DNA of 64,000 bases from Sphingobacterium chuzhouense. GTDB lineage: Bacteria; Bacteroidota; Bacteroidia; Sphingobacteriales; Sphingobacteriaceae. Made by a program: the position numbers and the translations under genes. The stretch spans positions 186,001-250,000 of the forward strand of contig NZ_JACNYL010000004.1 of the NCBI RefSeq assembly GCF_014692525.1, written 5' to 3'. This document shows positions 1 to 9,215 of this stretch, in pieces. The notes beneath the pieces are model-generated. The model had not been told where the DNA came from. It saw only the letters and a list, made by a program, of their open reading frames with translations, and did no database searches. Within the stretch, counting starts at the first letter, position 1. The number at the start of each line of letters is the position of its first letter.

Positions 1-1
1 T

Positions 2-1060
2 GTGAATCTCCACCTTTCCGAAGGTGCCGTACTGTTGTTCTCTCCCGATCCACAAGATTACTTGCCGGCTGTATTTACCACCTGGGAAGGATTGGAATGC
101 TATAACTATTCGCCATTGATCTATGCTTTCGAGGCAAAGAACGTTGCGATTACGGGAAAAGGCGAGGTCAGGGCGGATATTAGTCAATGGCGTAAATGGT
201 TTCCACGTCCATCGGCACACATGGAAAGTATCAAACGCTTATACAACTGGGCACAAGATCGGGTGCCGGTAGAAGATAGAAACATGGTCAACGATACGTC
301 GAATATGCGTCCACAGTTTATCCAGTTCAACCGTTGTGAGAACGTATTGGTAGAAGATATCAAGATCCGCAACAGCCCATTTTGGACTTTACATCTTTAT
401 TTATCTAAAAATATCATAGTGCGTGGTATTGATGTGTACGCACATGGTCACAACAACGATGGTATTGATCCGGAAATGAGTCAAAATGTACTGATCGAGA
501 ACTGTGTATTCGATCAGGGAGATGATGCCATTGCCATTAAATCGGGGAGGAATCCGGAAGGCTGGCGACTAAAAACGCCATCTAAGAATATTGTTATCCG
601 AGATTGTCTCGTGAAAGATGGACATCAGTTAGTTGCGATAGGCAGTGAATTATCCGGAGGTATCGAAAATGTCTATGTTGAAAATTGTAAAGTGGCGGAT
701 GATAACGAGAAATTGATGCATCTGTTGTTTATCAAAACGAATGAGCGTATGGGTGGCTATGTGAAAAATGTGTACCTCAAAAACATAACAGCCAATGCGA
801 TCAGGGAGGGTATCTTGGGAATTGACACGGATGTTTTATATCAGTGGCGTACTTTGGTACCAACGGTGGTTCGAAAATTGACGCCAATTCAAGATATTTA
901 TTTAGAAAATGTAAAGGCAAAGGAGGCCAAGTTTGTAAGCAAGATAAACGGGAATGTGGACTTGCCGGTACGTCATATCCACTTGAAAAATGTGACCCTT
1001 GTCAACGCTTCTGACGAAGAGGTTCAGACCAAAAATGTAGAGGGGTTTGTGCTAAAATAG
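2..1060 (+). CDS. Glycoside hydrolase family 28 (polygalacturonase-like), 5' end cut off
   Basis: C-terminal 352 residues of a right-handed beta-helix hydrolase; the gene begins before the window, so the first GTG here should not be taken as the start. GH28 active-site motifs appear in order: NNDGID (about residues 151-156, the NTD motif), QGDDAIAIKSG (172-182, paired Asp), GHQLVAIGSE (207-216, the GHG-type motif) and IKTNERMGG (244-252, the RIK-type motif). Repeated 'NVxIxNC' strands are typical of the beta-helix. GH28 enzymes hydrolyse galacturonosyl links in pectin, but many Bacteroidota members act on other uronic or rhamnosyl links, so the exact substrate is open. It lies 17 bp upstream of a GH43 gene on the same strand and belongs with it to a polysaccharide utilisation locus that continues to the left. 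Confidence 0.9.
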   Translation: MNLHLSEGAVLLFSPDPQDYLPAVFTTWEGLECYNYSPLIYAFEAKNVAITGKGEVRADISQWRKWFPRPSAHMESIKRLYNWAQDRVPVEDRNMVNDTSNMRPQFIQFNRCENVLVEDIKIRNSPFWTLHLYLSKNIIVRGIDVYAHGHNNDGIDPEMSQNVLIENCVFDQGDDAIAIKSGRNPEGWRLKTPSKNIVIRDCLVKDGHQLVAIGSELSGGIENVYVENCKVADDNEKLMHLLFIKTNERMGGYVKNVYLKNITANAIREGILGIDTDVLYQWRTLVPTVVRKLTPIQDIYLENVKAKEAKFVSKINGNVDLPVRHIHLKNVTLVNASDEEVQTKNVEGFVLK

Positions 1061-1077
1061 CAGGTTGTGGGAATACG

Positions 1078-2667
1078 ATGAAAAAAGTTTTTACAGTTAT
1101 TTTATTTTGTTGCCTAACCTGGGCGAATGCCCAGGATATACCGGAAACATTCCATAATCCGATATTGCCTGGTTTTAATCCAGATCCATCTATTTGTAGA
1201 GTAGAAAATGATTACTATTTAGTCACTTCTTCGTTTGCGTGGTATCCTGGGTTACCGATTTATCATAGTAAAGATCTGACGAATTGGAAGTTGATAGGGC
1301 ATGGTATTGAACGATCGGATCAGCTGGATATGAGTTCTGTTGTAGAGAAAAATGGAATATGGGCACCTACTATTCGTTATCATGATGGTGTATTCTATAT
1401 TATTACAACATGTAATACATGTGGCGGAAATTTCTATATTACAGCAAGAAATCCAGCTGGTCCTTGGTCTGATCCAGTTTGGTTAGAGAATGCCCCCGGG
1501 ATTGATCCTAGTTTATTCTGGGATGATGACGGTAAATGTTACTATACCGGAAATAGATGGGATATCAAGTATAGTGATGGTTGGCTAGGTAAATGCACCA
1601 TATGGATACAAGAGATAAACTTAGAAGAACAAAAGTTGGTGGGTGAACCGAAAATGTTGATCCACGGCCATGCCAATAATGCCCGATATGCGGAGGCACC
1701 ACATATCTATAAGGTGAACGGTCGCTACTTATTGATGATTGGGGAAGGTGGTACCGACGAGAACCATTCTGTTACGGTACATCATAGCAATTCTATTTTT
1801 GGACCTTATGTCGCTGATCAAATTAATCCTGTATTGACCCATCGACATTTAGGTAAAGATTATCCCCTGCAAGCTATCGGTCATGCGGATCTGATACAAA
1901 CGCAGCACGGAGAATGGTGGTCGGTCGTGCTTGGAAAGCGCACTGTTAATAATAAAGTGCCTTTAGGGAGAGAAACGTTTCTATGTAAAGTAGATTTTGA
2001 AGGGGAAACGCCAATATTTAATGCCGGGTATGGTAAAGTTCTCTTAGAACAACAACGTCCGAATTTACCTTGGACGCCTTGGAATGAAAAAAAAGTACTG
2101 CATCATTGGGATAAAAGCTGGTATTCTGTTCGTGCTCCTCAATATCCGTTTTATAAAGTTGTTGGGAATAAGTTAGAGATGCGATTGATGAAGGAATCTG
2201 TAGACAGCTTATCTGCTGTTCCGATATTACTTCAACGGGCGACAGATCATTATTTTCAGGCAATGACTAAATTGTCTATGGAAACAACATTAGCTAATGA
2301 ACATGCTGGACTTATACTATATCGGACGACTGACAATTATTATTTCTTAGCTAAGGAAAAATCAACGATAGCGCTCTATAGAAAAATTGAAGGGGAGAAA
2401 CAGTTGGTTGAACAGGTTCCGTACGATAAAGCCGATGTATATTTTCAGGTGAGGGTAAGCGGCTTGGATATAAGGTTCTATTTTGGAGCGTCCGAAACAC
2501 AGATGGAACCTATCGGAAAAATACAGGATTTGACGGCATTGGCAGATAGCCCAATTAACCGGTTTAATGGTTTAGGAGTAGGTCTATATGCCAGTAGCAA
2601 TAACAATATATCAAAAAATAAAGTAGTATACGATAGATTTGTTTACCGGAATCTAAAGAATAAATAA
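1078..2667 (+). CDS. Glycoside hydrolase family 43 (beta-xylosidase / alpha-L-arabinofuranosidase type)
   Basis: 529 aa secreted enzyme; signal peptide of about 18 residues ending ANA. The five-bladed propeller residues are visible: catalytic base Asp36 in NPDPS, pKa-modulating Asp143 in GIDPSLF and general acid Glu206 in AEAPHIY. The last ~200 residues form a concanavalin-like beta-sandwich domain as in GH43 beta-xylosidases (PF17851 type), which places it among the long, two-domain GH43 members. These remove xylose or arabinose from xylan and arabinoxylan oligosaccharides in the periplasm. It sits between the GH28 gene and a GH115 alpha-glucuronidase, an arrangement consistent with glucuronoarabinoxylan breakdown. 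The subfamily and the xylose/arabinose preference cannot be settled from sequence alone. Confidence 0.9.
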   Translation: MKKVFTVILFCCLTWANAQDIPETFHNPILPGFNPDPSICRVENDYYLVTSSFAWYPGLPIYHSKDLTNWKLIGHGIERSDQLDMSSVVEKNGIWAPTIRYHDGVFYIITTCNTCGGNFYITARNPAGPWSDPVWLENAPGIDPSLFWDDDGKCYYTGNRWDIKYSDGWLGKCTIWIQEINLEEQKLVGEPKMLIHGHANNARYAEAPHIYKVNGRYLLMIGEGGTDENHSVTVHHSNSIFGPYVADQINPVLTHRHLGKDYPLQAIGHADLIQTQHGEWWSVVLGKRTVNNKVPLGRETFLCKVDFEGETPIFNAGYGKVLLEQQRPNLPWTPWNEKKVLHHWDKSWYSVRAPQYPFYKVVGNKLEMRLMKESVDSLSAVPILLQRATDHYFQAMTKLSMETTLANEHAGLILYRTTDNYYFLAKEKSTIALYRKIEGEKQLVEQVPYDKADVYFQVRVSGLDIRFYFGASETQMEPIGKIQDLTALADSPINRFNGLGVGLYASSNNNISKNKVVYDRFVYRNLKNK

Positions 2668-2720
2668 AAGTAAGCTCATAACAGCACAGGTTGCATCCCG
2701 CTGTTATAAACATAATTTTA

Positions 2721-5129
2721 ATGATGATGAAAAGATTAATATGGACTTTCTTTCTTTTGGCTACTGCTTTTTGTAGTTATGCACAGAAAGGATTTAAACT
2801 AGTAGCCAACGGACAGGGCACTTCGCTACACTATAGCGGTACAACACCTTTGGTGAAAACAGCAGTCGGTCTGGTTATAGAAGATTCGAAAAGTGTTGCG
2901 GACCAACCATTTCGATTAACGGATAAACCGAAGAGCGGATCAGTAGTCATCGGTATTCCGGGCGAAAGCAAGACATTTGATCAGCTTCTGTCTAAACATC
3001 AGATTGATATTTCGGATATTAAAGGACAATGGGAAGCTTTTCATATACAAGCGATACGCGACGGAAAAACGCAATTGTTATTTATTATTGGTAGTGATCC
3101 CCACGGAGCGGCGTATGGTGTGTTGGAGTTGTCTCGATTGATTGGCGTGTCACCTTGCGTATGGTGGGCCGATGTGACCCCCGAACAAAAGTCGGAAGTT
3201 GCACTGCCGTCGGGTTATGAGGATACCCAACGTCCAAATGTGCAATATAGAGGGATTTTCCTAAATGATGAAGACTGGGGATTAACACCGTGGAGCGCCA
3301 ATACATTTGAGCCGGAAGCGAAAATAGTCGCGGGAGTTAATCCCGATAAAACAACGAAAATGCAAACAATCGGTCCGAGGACCTATAGCAAGATTTTTGA
3401 GCTCCTGTTGCGGTTACGGGCGAACACGATCTGGCCGGCAATGCATGAAGTAACGGTTCCGTTTTATTTCGTACAAGGGAACCGGGAGGCCTCCGAAAAA
3501 TATGGTATCTATATTGGGTCTTCGCACTGTGAACCATTGGCAAGAAACAGTGCAACAGAATGGGATATTGTAGGCGAGGGGCGATATAATTATATCACGA
3601 ACAAGGACAACGTACTCTCTTATTGGACCGATCGATTAAAGGAGCTGGGCAATTCCAATAATATCTTTACCATGGGGATGCGTGGTAAACACGATGGTGC
3701 TATGGAAGGCGTGAAAGGCGTCGCCGAATATAAAGAAGCGTTAGACAAAGTTTTGATAGACCAAACCCAATTGCTGAAAACGTATATCAATCCTGACCCA
3801 TCTCAAATTCCACAGGTAGTTATTCCGTATAAAGAAATACTTGACGTATACCGCGCTGGGCTAAAAGTGCCTGATTATGTAACGCTGATGTGGTGCGATG
3901 ATAATTATGGTTATATTACGCATTTTCCGGATGCGGAGGAAAGACAGCGACCTGGCGGAAATGGAATATATTATCACATTTCCTACTGGGGGCGACCGCA
4001 TGACCATTTATGGCTATCGACGATGAGTCCGGCGCTTATCCATCAGCAAATGAAAACTGCATATGAACACGATGTCCGTAAGATATGGATTGTGAACGTC
4101 GGCGATATCAAGCCCGGAGAGTATCAGACAGAATTGTTTTTAGATATGGCCTGGGATATGGAAAAATTCAATAATAGACACGTAAACCAACATCTCCACG
4201 ATTGGCTGACACGTGAATTTGGTAGCGAAGCAGGAGAAAAGTTACTGCCGATCATGCAAGAACATTACCGATTGGCGCATATTCGCAAACCAGAATTTAT
4301 GGGAAATACCCGTGAGGAGGAAGCGGATAGAGCATATTACAGAACCGTCCGCGATCTACCTTGGAGTGAGGAAGAAATACGCGATAGGCTACAGGCATAT
4401 CTGGAGCTTTCGGGCAAAGCTGCTGCGGTGGCAAATCTGATTCCCGAAAATAGGAGAGATGCCTTTTTTCAATTGGTAGAATACCCTATTCAAGGGGCAA
4501 CGGAGATGAATAAAAAGATGTTGAATGCGCAATTGGCGCGGCATGAAAAAGTAAATTGGAAAGAGAGCCATGATGCCTTCGATCGTATCGTGTCGTTGAC
4601 AAAAAAATATAACACGTTAAACAACGGAAAATGGAATCGTATAATGGACTACAAACCCCGGAATTTACCGGTATTTCAACGAGTAAAAGAAGAGCGGGCT
4701 ATAGAACCTATGGTAAATTATGCTAAACCAAGGTTAACGTTGAATGGTACAGATTTACAGGGAAAGACTCACCCTGTGGAAGGACTAGGCTATGAAGGTA
4801 AAGCTGCGGTCTTAGGCAAGGGCGAAGAAGTATACTACGAATGGGACAAAATGCAAGGCGATTCTGTTCATGTGGAAGTACGATTGTTGCCGGGGCATCC
4901 GATAGAAGGGGGTGAACTACGCTTTGGCATTTCGCTGGATGATATGCCCATTCAAGAAATTTCGTATAAGACAGTAGGACGTAGTGAGGAATGGAAAATG
5001 AATGTGCTTCGGAATCAAGCTATTCGAAAAATAACCTTTCCTATAGAAGGCAAGGACAAAGCCAGAATTAAAATCTCCGCATTGGATGAAGGGGTAATTA
5101 TCGATCAAATATTAGTGTTTGAAAAATAA
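2721..5129 (+). CDS. GH115 alpha-glucuronidase
   Basis: Secreted enzyme of about 802 aa that cleaves (4-O-methyl)-glucuronic acid from xylan backbones. Family hallmarks include GSDPHGAAYGVLELSRLIGV near the N-terminus (HGAAYG), the QRPNVQYRGIFLNDEDWGL segment, the TIWPAMHE stretch, and GMRGKHDGAM. The C-terminal ~150 residues look like the accessory beta-sandwich of the family. Length fits GH115 (about 800-1000 aa). A TTG at 2691 opens the frame, but the run of three ATG codons at 2721-2729 gives a proper signal peptide (MMMKRLIW...CSYAQ), so 2721 is preferred. It follows GH43 by about 50 bp and is probably in the same transcript. There is no hairpin between it and the convergent lipoprotein gene 35 bp away. 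Confidence 0.92.
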   Translation: MMMKRLIWTFFLLATAFCSYAQKGFKLVANGQGTSLHYSGTTPLVKTAVGLVIEDSKSVADQPFRLTDKPKSGSVVIGIPGESKTFDQLLSKHQIDISDIKGQWEAFHIQAIRDGKTQLLFIIGSDPHGAAYGVLELSRLIGVSPCVWWADVTPEQKSEVALPSGYEDTQRPNVQYRGIFLNDEDWGLTPWSANTFEPEAKIVAGVNPDKTTKMQTIGPRTYSKIFELLLRLRANTIWPAMHEVTVPFYFVQGNREASEKYGIYIGSSHCEPLARNSATEWDIVGEGRYNYITNKDNVLSYWTDRLKELGNSNNIFTMGMRGKHDGAMEGVKGVAEYKEALDKVLIDQTQLLKTYINPDPSQIPQVVIPYKEILDVYRAGLKVPDYVTLMWCDDNYGYITHFPDAEERQRPGGNGIYYHISYWGRPHDHLWLSTMSPALIHQQMKTAYEHDVRKIWIVNVGDIKPGEYQTELFLDMAWDMEKFNNRHVNQHLHDWLTREFGSEAGEKLLPIMQEHYRLAHIRKPEFMGNTREEEADRAYYRTVRDLPWSEEEIRDRLQAYLELSGKAAAVANLIPENRRDAFFQLVEYPIQGATEMNKKMLNAQLARHEKVNWKESHDAFDRIVSLTKKYNTLNNGKWNRIMDYKPRNLPVFQRVKEERAIEPMVNYAKPRLTLNGTDLQGKTHPVEGLGYEGKAAVLGKGEEVYYEWDKMQGDSVHVEVRLLPGHPIEGGELRFGISLDDMPIQEISYKTVGRSEEWKMNVLRNQAIRKITFPIEGKDKARIKISALDEGVIIDQILVFEK

Positions 5130-5164
5130 ATACCCCCTCCTTGTTTTTTTATCTCTTTATTATT

Positions 5165-5728
5165 TTATTTCCGCAGTGGATATTCTTTAAATATCCCATT
5201 GACGATCTGTGGAAGTTTATTAATGGTTTTTTCAGGAGCTCTAACTTCTGATGAACCGCGGGCTTGCCATACAACGCTGTTTGTACGTCTATCCACAGCC
5301 TCAATAATCAGGTGGGCATAGCGGTACCTTTCATGTCCTACAGGGTAGCTAAAACCACCGTAGCCCATTCCCCAGCCCCAGCCCATTCCCCATGGACCCC
5401 AGCCGCCCCAACCATAAGACGGGCTATATACCATACGACTTTTATTATTAACAATCGTGATATAACGGAAAAGAATGTCTGGGTTGTCTTTGGAATACTG
5501 CATACCCAATCCTTCCAGTTCCTTATTGGCCGCATTTAGAATATTGCTTTTGGCAATATCATTGTTAAAATAATTTTTAGATAGCGAATCCACAGGTGGA
5601 AGCCAACTATAGGTCTTATACTGCCGAAAATCTTGGTTTTGCACTCGTGTGGTATTATACTTCACCGAAGCACAAGATGCGAGAACGGCAATAACGCCCA
5701 ACATGAAAATATATTTTATCTTATTCAT
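5165..5728 (-). CDS. DUF4136 lipoprotein
   Basis: 187 aa lipoprotein with a lipobox around residue 19 (VLASC). The mature part starts with 'VKYNTTRVQNQDFRQYKTYSW', the N-terminal signature of DUF4136, and ends with the conserved 'RRTNSVVWQARGSSEV' block. Between them is a Gly/Trp/Met-rich low-complexity insertion (about residues 106-126, alternating GW/GM/GY). DUF4136 proteins are envelope lipoproteins of unknown function. It is a single gene, downstream of nadE on the same strand and separated from it by 44 bp, so co-transcription with nadE is possible. Confidence 0.85.
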   Translation of the reverse strand: MNKIKYIFMLGVIAVLASCASVKYNTTRVQNQDFRQYKTYSWLPPVDSLSKNYFNNDIAKSNILNAANKELEGLGMQYSKDNPDILFRYITIVNNKSRMVYSPSYGWGGWGPWGMGWGWGMGYGGFSYPVGHERYRYAHLIIEAVDRRTNSVVWQARGSSEVRAPEKTINKLPQIVNGIFKEYPLRK

Positions 5729-5772
5729 AATAACCCCTATTTATACTTTAGACAACGCTCTAAGACAAAGGT

Positions 5773-7398
5773 TTAAAAATATTTTGCTACTAAAGGCATT
5801 ATCCTTCCGCTGCCGAATGCTTTAGGGCTTACGCGGAGTATAGGCGGAGCCTGAAAGCGTTTAAATTCAGCATTGTGGAGTAACTTGGCGATACGGTTGA
5901 CCAATATTTCATCAAATCCGGATTGAACGACCTCTGTAGCAGATTTTTCCAATTCTATCAGTTGATAGAGTATACTGTCCAATATATCGTAGGGAGGTAA
6001 AGAATCGGAATCTTTCTGATCGGGGCGTAATTCTGCGGAAGGCGGCTTAACGATGGTGTTCAATGGGATGACTTCCCGCTCGCGATTGATGTAACGTGCC
6101 AATGCATAAGCTTGGGTTTTGTAAACATCGCCAATGACACTCAAAGAACCGGCCATATCGCCATATAATGTTCCATAGCCTACGGCAGCTTCACTTTTGT
6201 TGGAAGTATTCAACAAGATATGACCAAATTTATTGGAAAGAGCCATGAGAACGGTTCCCCGGATGCGTGCCTGTATATTCTCTTCGGTAAGGTCCGGAGC
6301 CCGACCTGTAAATACTTCTGAAAGTGTTTGATCAAAAGCTTTGGCGATATCCTCAATCGGAACGATTTGATGTGCACATCCTGTATTTGCTACTAAATCC
6401 AAAGCATCTTTTACCGAGTGTTCGCTGGAATACTTAGAGGGCATCAAGACGGCAAGGACATTTTCTGCGCCGAGCGCTTCACATGCCAATGCAGCAACAA
6501 TTGCCGAGTCTAAACCACCAGACAGGCCAAGTACTGCTTTTTTAAAGCCTGACTTCTGAAAATAGTCACGAATCCCCAAAAGGAGAGCCTGGTGTATCAA
6601 AGCGATTTCCGAAGGTTTTCGCTCCGTTGAAACTGAAGCCTTAGCATGGATATCCAATACCGTATAATCTTCCGAAAAACCTTTTAATTCTGATAGTATA
6701 TTACCGTTTCTATCGAGTGCTAACGAGCGTCCATCGAAGATAATATCCGTATGTGCGCCTATTTGATTTACATACACCAAAGGGCATCCTGCCTTGATAA
6801 CACTACGTTTTAAAACGTTGATCCGATTCTCGAAATGGGTGTAAGAAAATGGAGAAGCGGCGACATTGATGATCAATGTCGGATTTTCCAATCGTAATTC
6901 TGCTACTAGATCACCTACATACGAATTGGAAAGGTCGTCGTCCCATAAATCTTCACAGACAGTCAACGCTACTTTCTCTCCGTTGATTTCAACACAGGCA
7001 GCAGAACGGTTGGGCTCAAAATATCGGTATTCATTAAAAACATCGTAATCCGGCAATAAACTTTTCTTATAGATGTGCTGGATTTGTCCTTCCGCCAATA
7101 AGACGGCTGCATTGTAAAGTGGTTTACCTTCGGGATCCGTGTTGACAACAGGGGAACCGATAACACAACTAATACCTTGACAAGCTTGTGCGATTTCATG
7201 TAAGCTATCAGTGCATCGTTGAATAAATTGAGCATTTCGCAAAAGATCTTTGGCAGGGTAGCCCCCTATCGCAAGTTCAGCAAAAACAATTAAATCAGCG
7301 CCATCTGCTTTGGCACGCGTAATGTGATTGATGATTTTTTCGTTGTTGGCGGTAAAGTTGCCGATATGGTAATTCAGTTGAGCAAGCGCTATCTTCAT
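5773..7398 (-). CDS. nadE: Glutamine-dependent NAD(+) synthetase
   Basis: 541 aa two-domain enzyme making NAD from deamido-NAD, ATP and glutamine, the last step of NAD biosynthesis. The N-terminal nitrilase-fold glutaminase has the triad Glu41 (FAELAIGGY), Lys112 (KSLLP) and Cys148 (LTVCEDLW). The C-terminal synthetase has the PP-loop SGGLDS at 293-298 and the GDMAGSLSVIGDVYKTQ segment. The frame remains open 20 codons further upstream, but the ATG at 7398 begins with MKIALAQLNY, the usual nitrilase-domain start, and the upstream extension runs through a terminator hairpin, so 7398 is the start. The hairpin at 7436-7470 lies only 38 bp upstream, leaving very little room for a promoter. Confidence 0.95.
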   Translation of the reverse strand: MKIALAQLNYHIGNFTANNEKIINHITRAKADGADLIVFAELAIGGYPAKDLLRNAQFIQRCTDSLHEIAQACQGISCVIGSPVVNTDPEGKPLYNAAVLLAEGQIQHIYKKSLLPDYDVFNEYRYFEPNRSAACVEINGEKVALTVCEDLWDDDLSNSYVGDLVAELRLENPTLIINVAASPFSYTHFENRINVLKRSVIKAGCPLVYVNQIGAHTDIIFDGRSLALDRNGNILSELKGFSEDYTVLDIHAKASVSTERKPSEIALIHQALLLGIRDYFQKSGFKKAVLGLSGGLDSAIVAALACEALGAENVLAVLMPSKYSSEHSVKDALDLVANTGCAHQIVPIEDIAKAFDQTLSEVFTGRAPDLTEENIQARIRGTVLMALSNKFGHILLNTSNKSEAAVGYGTLYGDMAGSLSVIGDVYKTQAYALARYINREREVIPLNTIVKPPSAELRPDQKDSDSLPPYDILDSILYQLIELEKSATEVVQSGFDEILVNRIAKLLHNAEFKRFQAPPILRVSPKAFGSGRIMPLVAKYF

Positions 7399-7435
7399 TG
7401 TGCATGGATTTGTTAGGAGTAAAAATAATAAAAAT

Positions 7436-7470
7436 AAATGAGGCCCGTTGTGAATCAACGGGCCTCATTT
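7436..7470 (-). terminator. Terminator hairpin downstream of FKBP lipoprotein gene
   Basis: A perfect 15-bp stem (7436-7450 with 7456-7470, loop TGAAT), followed on the minus strand by a T-rich tail (ATTTTTATTATTTTT). It lies 19 bp after the stop of the FKBP gene at 7490 and 38 bp before the nadE start. Confidence 0.85.
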
Positions 7471-7489
7471 GTTTATTATAGCGATTAAA

Positions 7490-8155
7490 TTATTTTTTAT
7501 CCCTTATATCCACTACTTCAACATAGAAATGCAAAGGCGAGTCCGAAGGGATCGTAACCTCTCCATCTTTATCCTTTTGTTCTTTATTATCGTAGCAGTA
7601 AGGCGATGGTGCGACGAACTCGATGATAGCGCCTTTTTGTAGTCCTTTCTCGGTAAGTCCGCCGATCTGATAATCGTTTCCGTTTAGACGTACTTCTTTT
7701 GGATAGAAAGCAAGATCCCATGCTGGAATAACTCCACCAAGCTGGAACGAGCGGGTGTTATCTTTCGGATCGTCTTCAGACGTTTGATCAAAAATCTCCC
7801 CGTTCCTCATTAATTTACCAACATATTTCACATCTACGGTCGGTCTGGAAAGAGCCAAGCCACCCATGGAGCCCGGAACCAACCAACGAGTATAAGATCC
7901 TTCTTCTCCCGGTTCGTGAACCTTAAACCAGATACCCGTGGAATCGTCAAATTGCGCGTCTTCGCCAAAATTTGTTTCCGCGAAAGTCTTGAGTTCAGAA
8001 GCTTGTTCTTTTAATAAAGCTTCGATTCGGGCTCTGTTAATACGGCGCTGCTCTTCCGCCCAATCGTCGTTATTATTGTCATCAGCTTTGCTACATGACG
8101 TGATGGTAATGGTTGCCAACACGAAGAGGAAAAAAAAATTTGATAGGTTATTCAT
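7490..8155 (-). CDS. FKBP-type peptidyl-prolyl isomerase lipoprotein
   Basis: 221 aa lipoprotein: signal peptide with lipobox ITSC (Cys about 21), an acidic linker and a helical stretch, then an FKBP domain (about residues 100-218). FKBP features visible are VDVKYVGKLMRNGEIFDQT, GVIPAWDLAF and GLQKGAIIEFVAPSPYCY, ending with the PLHFYVEVVDI strand. It probably assists folding of envelope proteins. The next gene upstream (8244-8930) encodes a second, diverged protein of the same architecture, so the two are a tandem duplication, but a strong terminator separates them. Such paired FKBP lipoproteins resemble the gliding-motility-associated GldI type, though no other gliding genes are nearby and I do not assign that role. 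Confidence 0.85.
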   Translation of the reverse strand: MNNLSNFFFLFVLATITITSCSKADDNNNDDWAEEQRRINRARIEALLKEQASELKTFAETNFGEDAQFDDSTGIWFKVHEPGEEGSYTRWLVPGSMGGLALSRPTVDVKYVGKLMRNGEIFDQTSEDDPKDNTRSFQLGGVIPAWDLAFYPKEVRLNGNDYQIGGLTEKGLQKGAIIEFVAPSPYCYDNKEQKDKDGEVTIPSDSPLHFYVEVVDIRDKK

Positions 8156-8164
8156 TGTTTTGAT

Positions 8165-8204
8165 TAAAAAAAGAGCGTGTCTAAAAAGTTTTTGGACACG
8201 CCCT
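8165..8204 (-). terminator. Rho-independent terminator between the two FKBP genes
   Basis: Near-perfect 16-bp inverted repeat (8172-8187 with 8189-8204; one mismatch and one G-T pair) that on the minus strand is followed by seven T residues. It lies 40 bp after the stop of the 8244-8930 gene. Confidence 0.8.
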
Positions 8205-8243
8205 TCGTATGTTCATTATTTTAAATCGTTCCTTGCTATTTTA

Positions 8244-8930
8244 TTATTCGATGCTTAATACTTCAAACTCGTACACTAATGGTGAGTTAGCTGGGATATC
8301 GTCGACAGCTTTTTCTCCGTAGCCCCATGGTGATGGAGTGATTACACGGATATGGCTGCCTTTTTTCAAACCTTTTGCTGTCAATCCCCAATATGGTATC
8401 TCGTTCCCATTTATCGGTGGATAAGATTTTGGAAAGAATGCGTATTCCCACACAGGGGTGTAGATAGGTGATGAATTCGATGAGAACGTCGCAAAATCAA
8501 ATTTCTGGTTTTCTCCGGATTGTACGGGTTCAGCTTCTTCATCGCCATTCAGTAAAAATACACGATAGTTTACGGTGACTTCTGGACGAACGACAGTTTG
8601 CCCTCCGGGAGCAACTTCATAGGTATACGCTTCATCATCTTCTTCGCTAGGTACGGCCAGTACTTCGAATCTTATACCTCTGTTCACCGTCTCGCCGAGG
8701 GCGTAAAGATCAATCTTCCACTCGTCTTCCTGCCAACCCCCTGGTGCTTCAGATGGATTTGCAGCGATATAGGCGTCAATTTTAGTTTTTTGTTCCGAAA
8801 GCAACGCTTTGAAGGCTTGTTCGGCTTCACGTTGTGCAGCCTCATCTTCCGCACTCGTGTCTTTCATACAAGAACTAAATGCAACTGCAGCACATAATAA
8901 TACAATTAATGGTCTAAATAGAGTTTTCAT
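8244..8930 (-). CDS. FKBP-type peptidyl-prolyl isomerase lipoprotein (second copy)
   Basis: 228 aa lipoprotein; lipobox FSSC near residue 20 (MKTLFRPLIVLLCAAVAF...). A helical, charged linker (EDEAAQREAEQAF) precedes an FKBP domain with VTVNYRVFLLNGDEEAEP, TPVWEYAFFP, GLTAKGLKKGSHIRVITPSP and a final SPLVYEFEVLSIE strand. The frame is open 21 codons further upstream, but the ATG at 8930 gives a clean signal peptide. Compared with the copy at 7490-8155 the domain order is the same and several loops differ, indicating an old duplication. A good -7 element (9056-9063, minus strand) predicts a leader of about 115 nt containing a small CCCGAT/ATCGGG hairpin. Confidence 0.85.
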   Translation of the reverse strand: MKTLFRPLIVLLCAAVAFSSCMKDTSAEDEAAQREAEQAFKALLSEQKTKIDAYIAANPSEAPGGWQEDEWKIDLYALGETVNRGIRFEVLAVPSEEDDEAYTYEVAPGGQTVVRPEVTVNYRVFLLNGDEEAEPVQSGENQKFDFATFSSNSSPIYTPVWEYAFFPKSYPPINGNEIPYWGLTAKGLKKGSHIRVITPSPWGYGEKAVDDIPANSPLVYEFEVLSIE

Positions 8931-8967
8931 CTGTTTTTTTCTTTTTTTAATTAGTTGATGAGAGCTC

Positions 8968-8983
8968 TCCCGATAAATCGGGA
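8968..8983. repeat. Small perfect hairpin (TCCCGAT/ATCGGGA) in FKBP leader
   Basis: 7-bp perfect inverted repeat with a 2-nt loop, 38 nt upstream of the FKBP start codon at 8930. No T-run follows, so it is more likely a leader stem or a dispersed short palindrome than a terminator. Confidence 0.5.
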
Positions 8984-9055
8984 TCGGTTTCATAAATTTT
9001 TAATGTCTTTCTCTTCTTAAAGGATAGAACGCGGGCTCATCCCTTAATGCTACAG

Positions 9056-9063
9056 CAAAAGTA
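9056..9063 (-). promoter_or_regulatory. Predicted Bacteroidota -7 element for FKBP lipoprotein gene
   Basis: Minus-strand TACTTTTG matches TAnnTTTG exactly. No convincing TTTG at the -33 distance. It would start transcription near 9050. Confidence 0.4.
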
Positions 9064-9112
9064 AGAAAAATGATCTTATTTATTTAAGATAAACGTATTC
9101 AGCTTGTTACGG

Positions 9113-9146
9113 TTGTTTTTTATTTCATTTAAAAGTATTATCTTTA
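9113..9146 (+). promoter_or_regulatory. Possible promoter of the CBS-domain gene
   Basis: TTG at 9113 and TATCTTTA at 9139-9146 (one mismatch to TAnnTTTG), 23 bp apart, about 70 bp before the ATG at 9216. Confidence 0.3.
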
Positions 9147-9215
9147 ATGGACTAATTCATATAATGGTACCGTTGGCGGTGCCGATTGTACTTCCTTAAT
9201 TAATGAGAAGAAATT

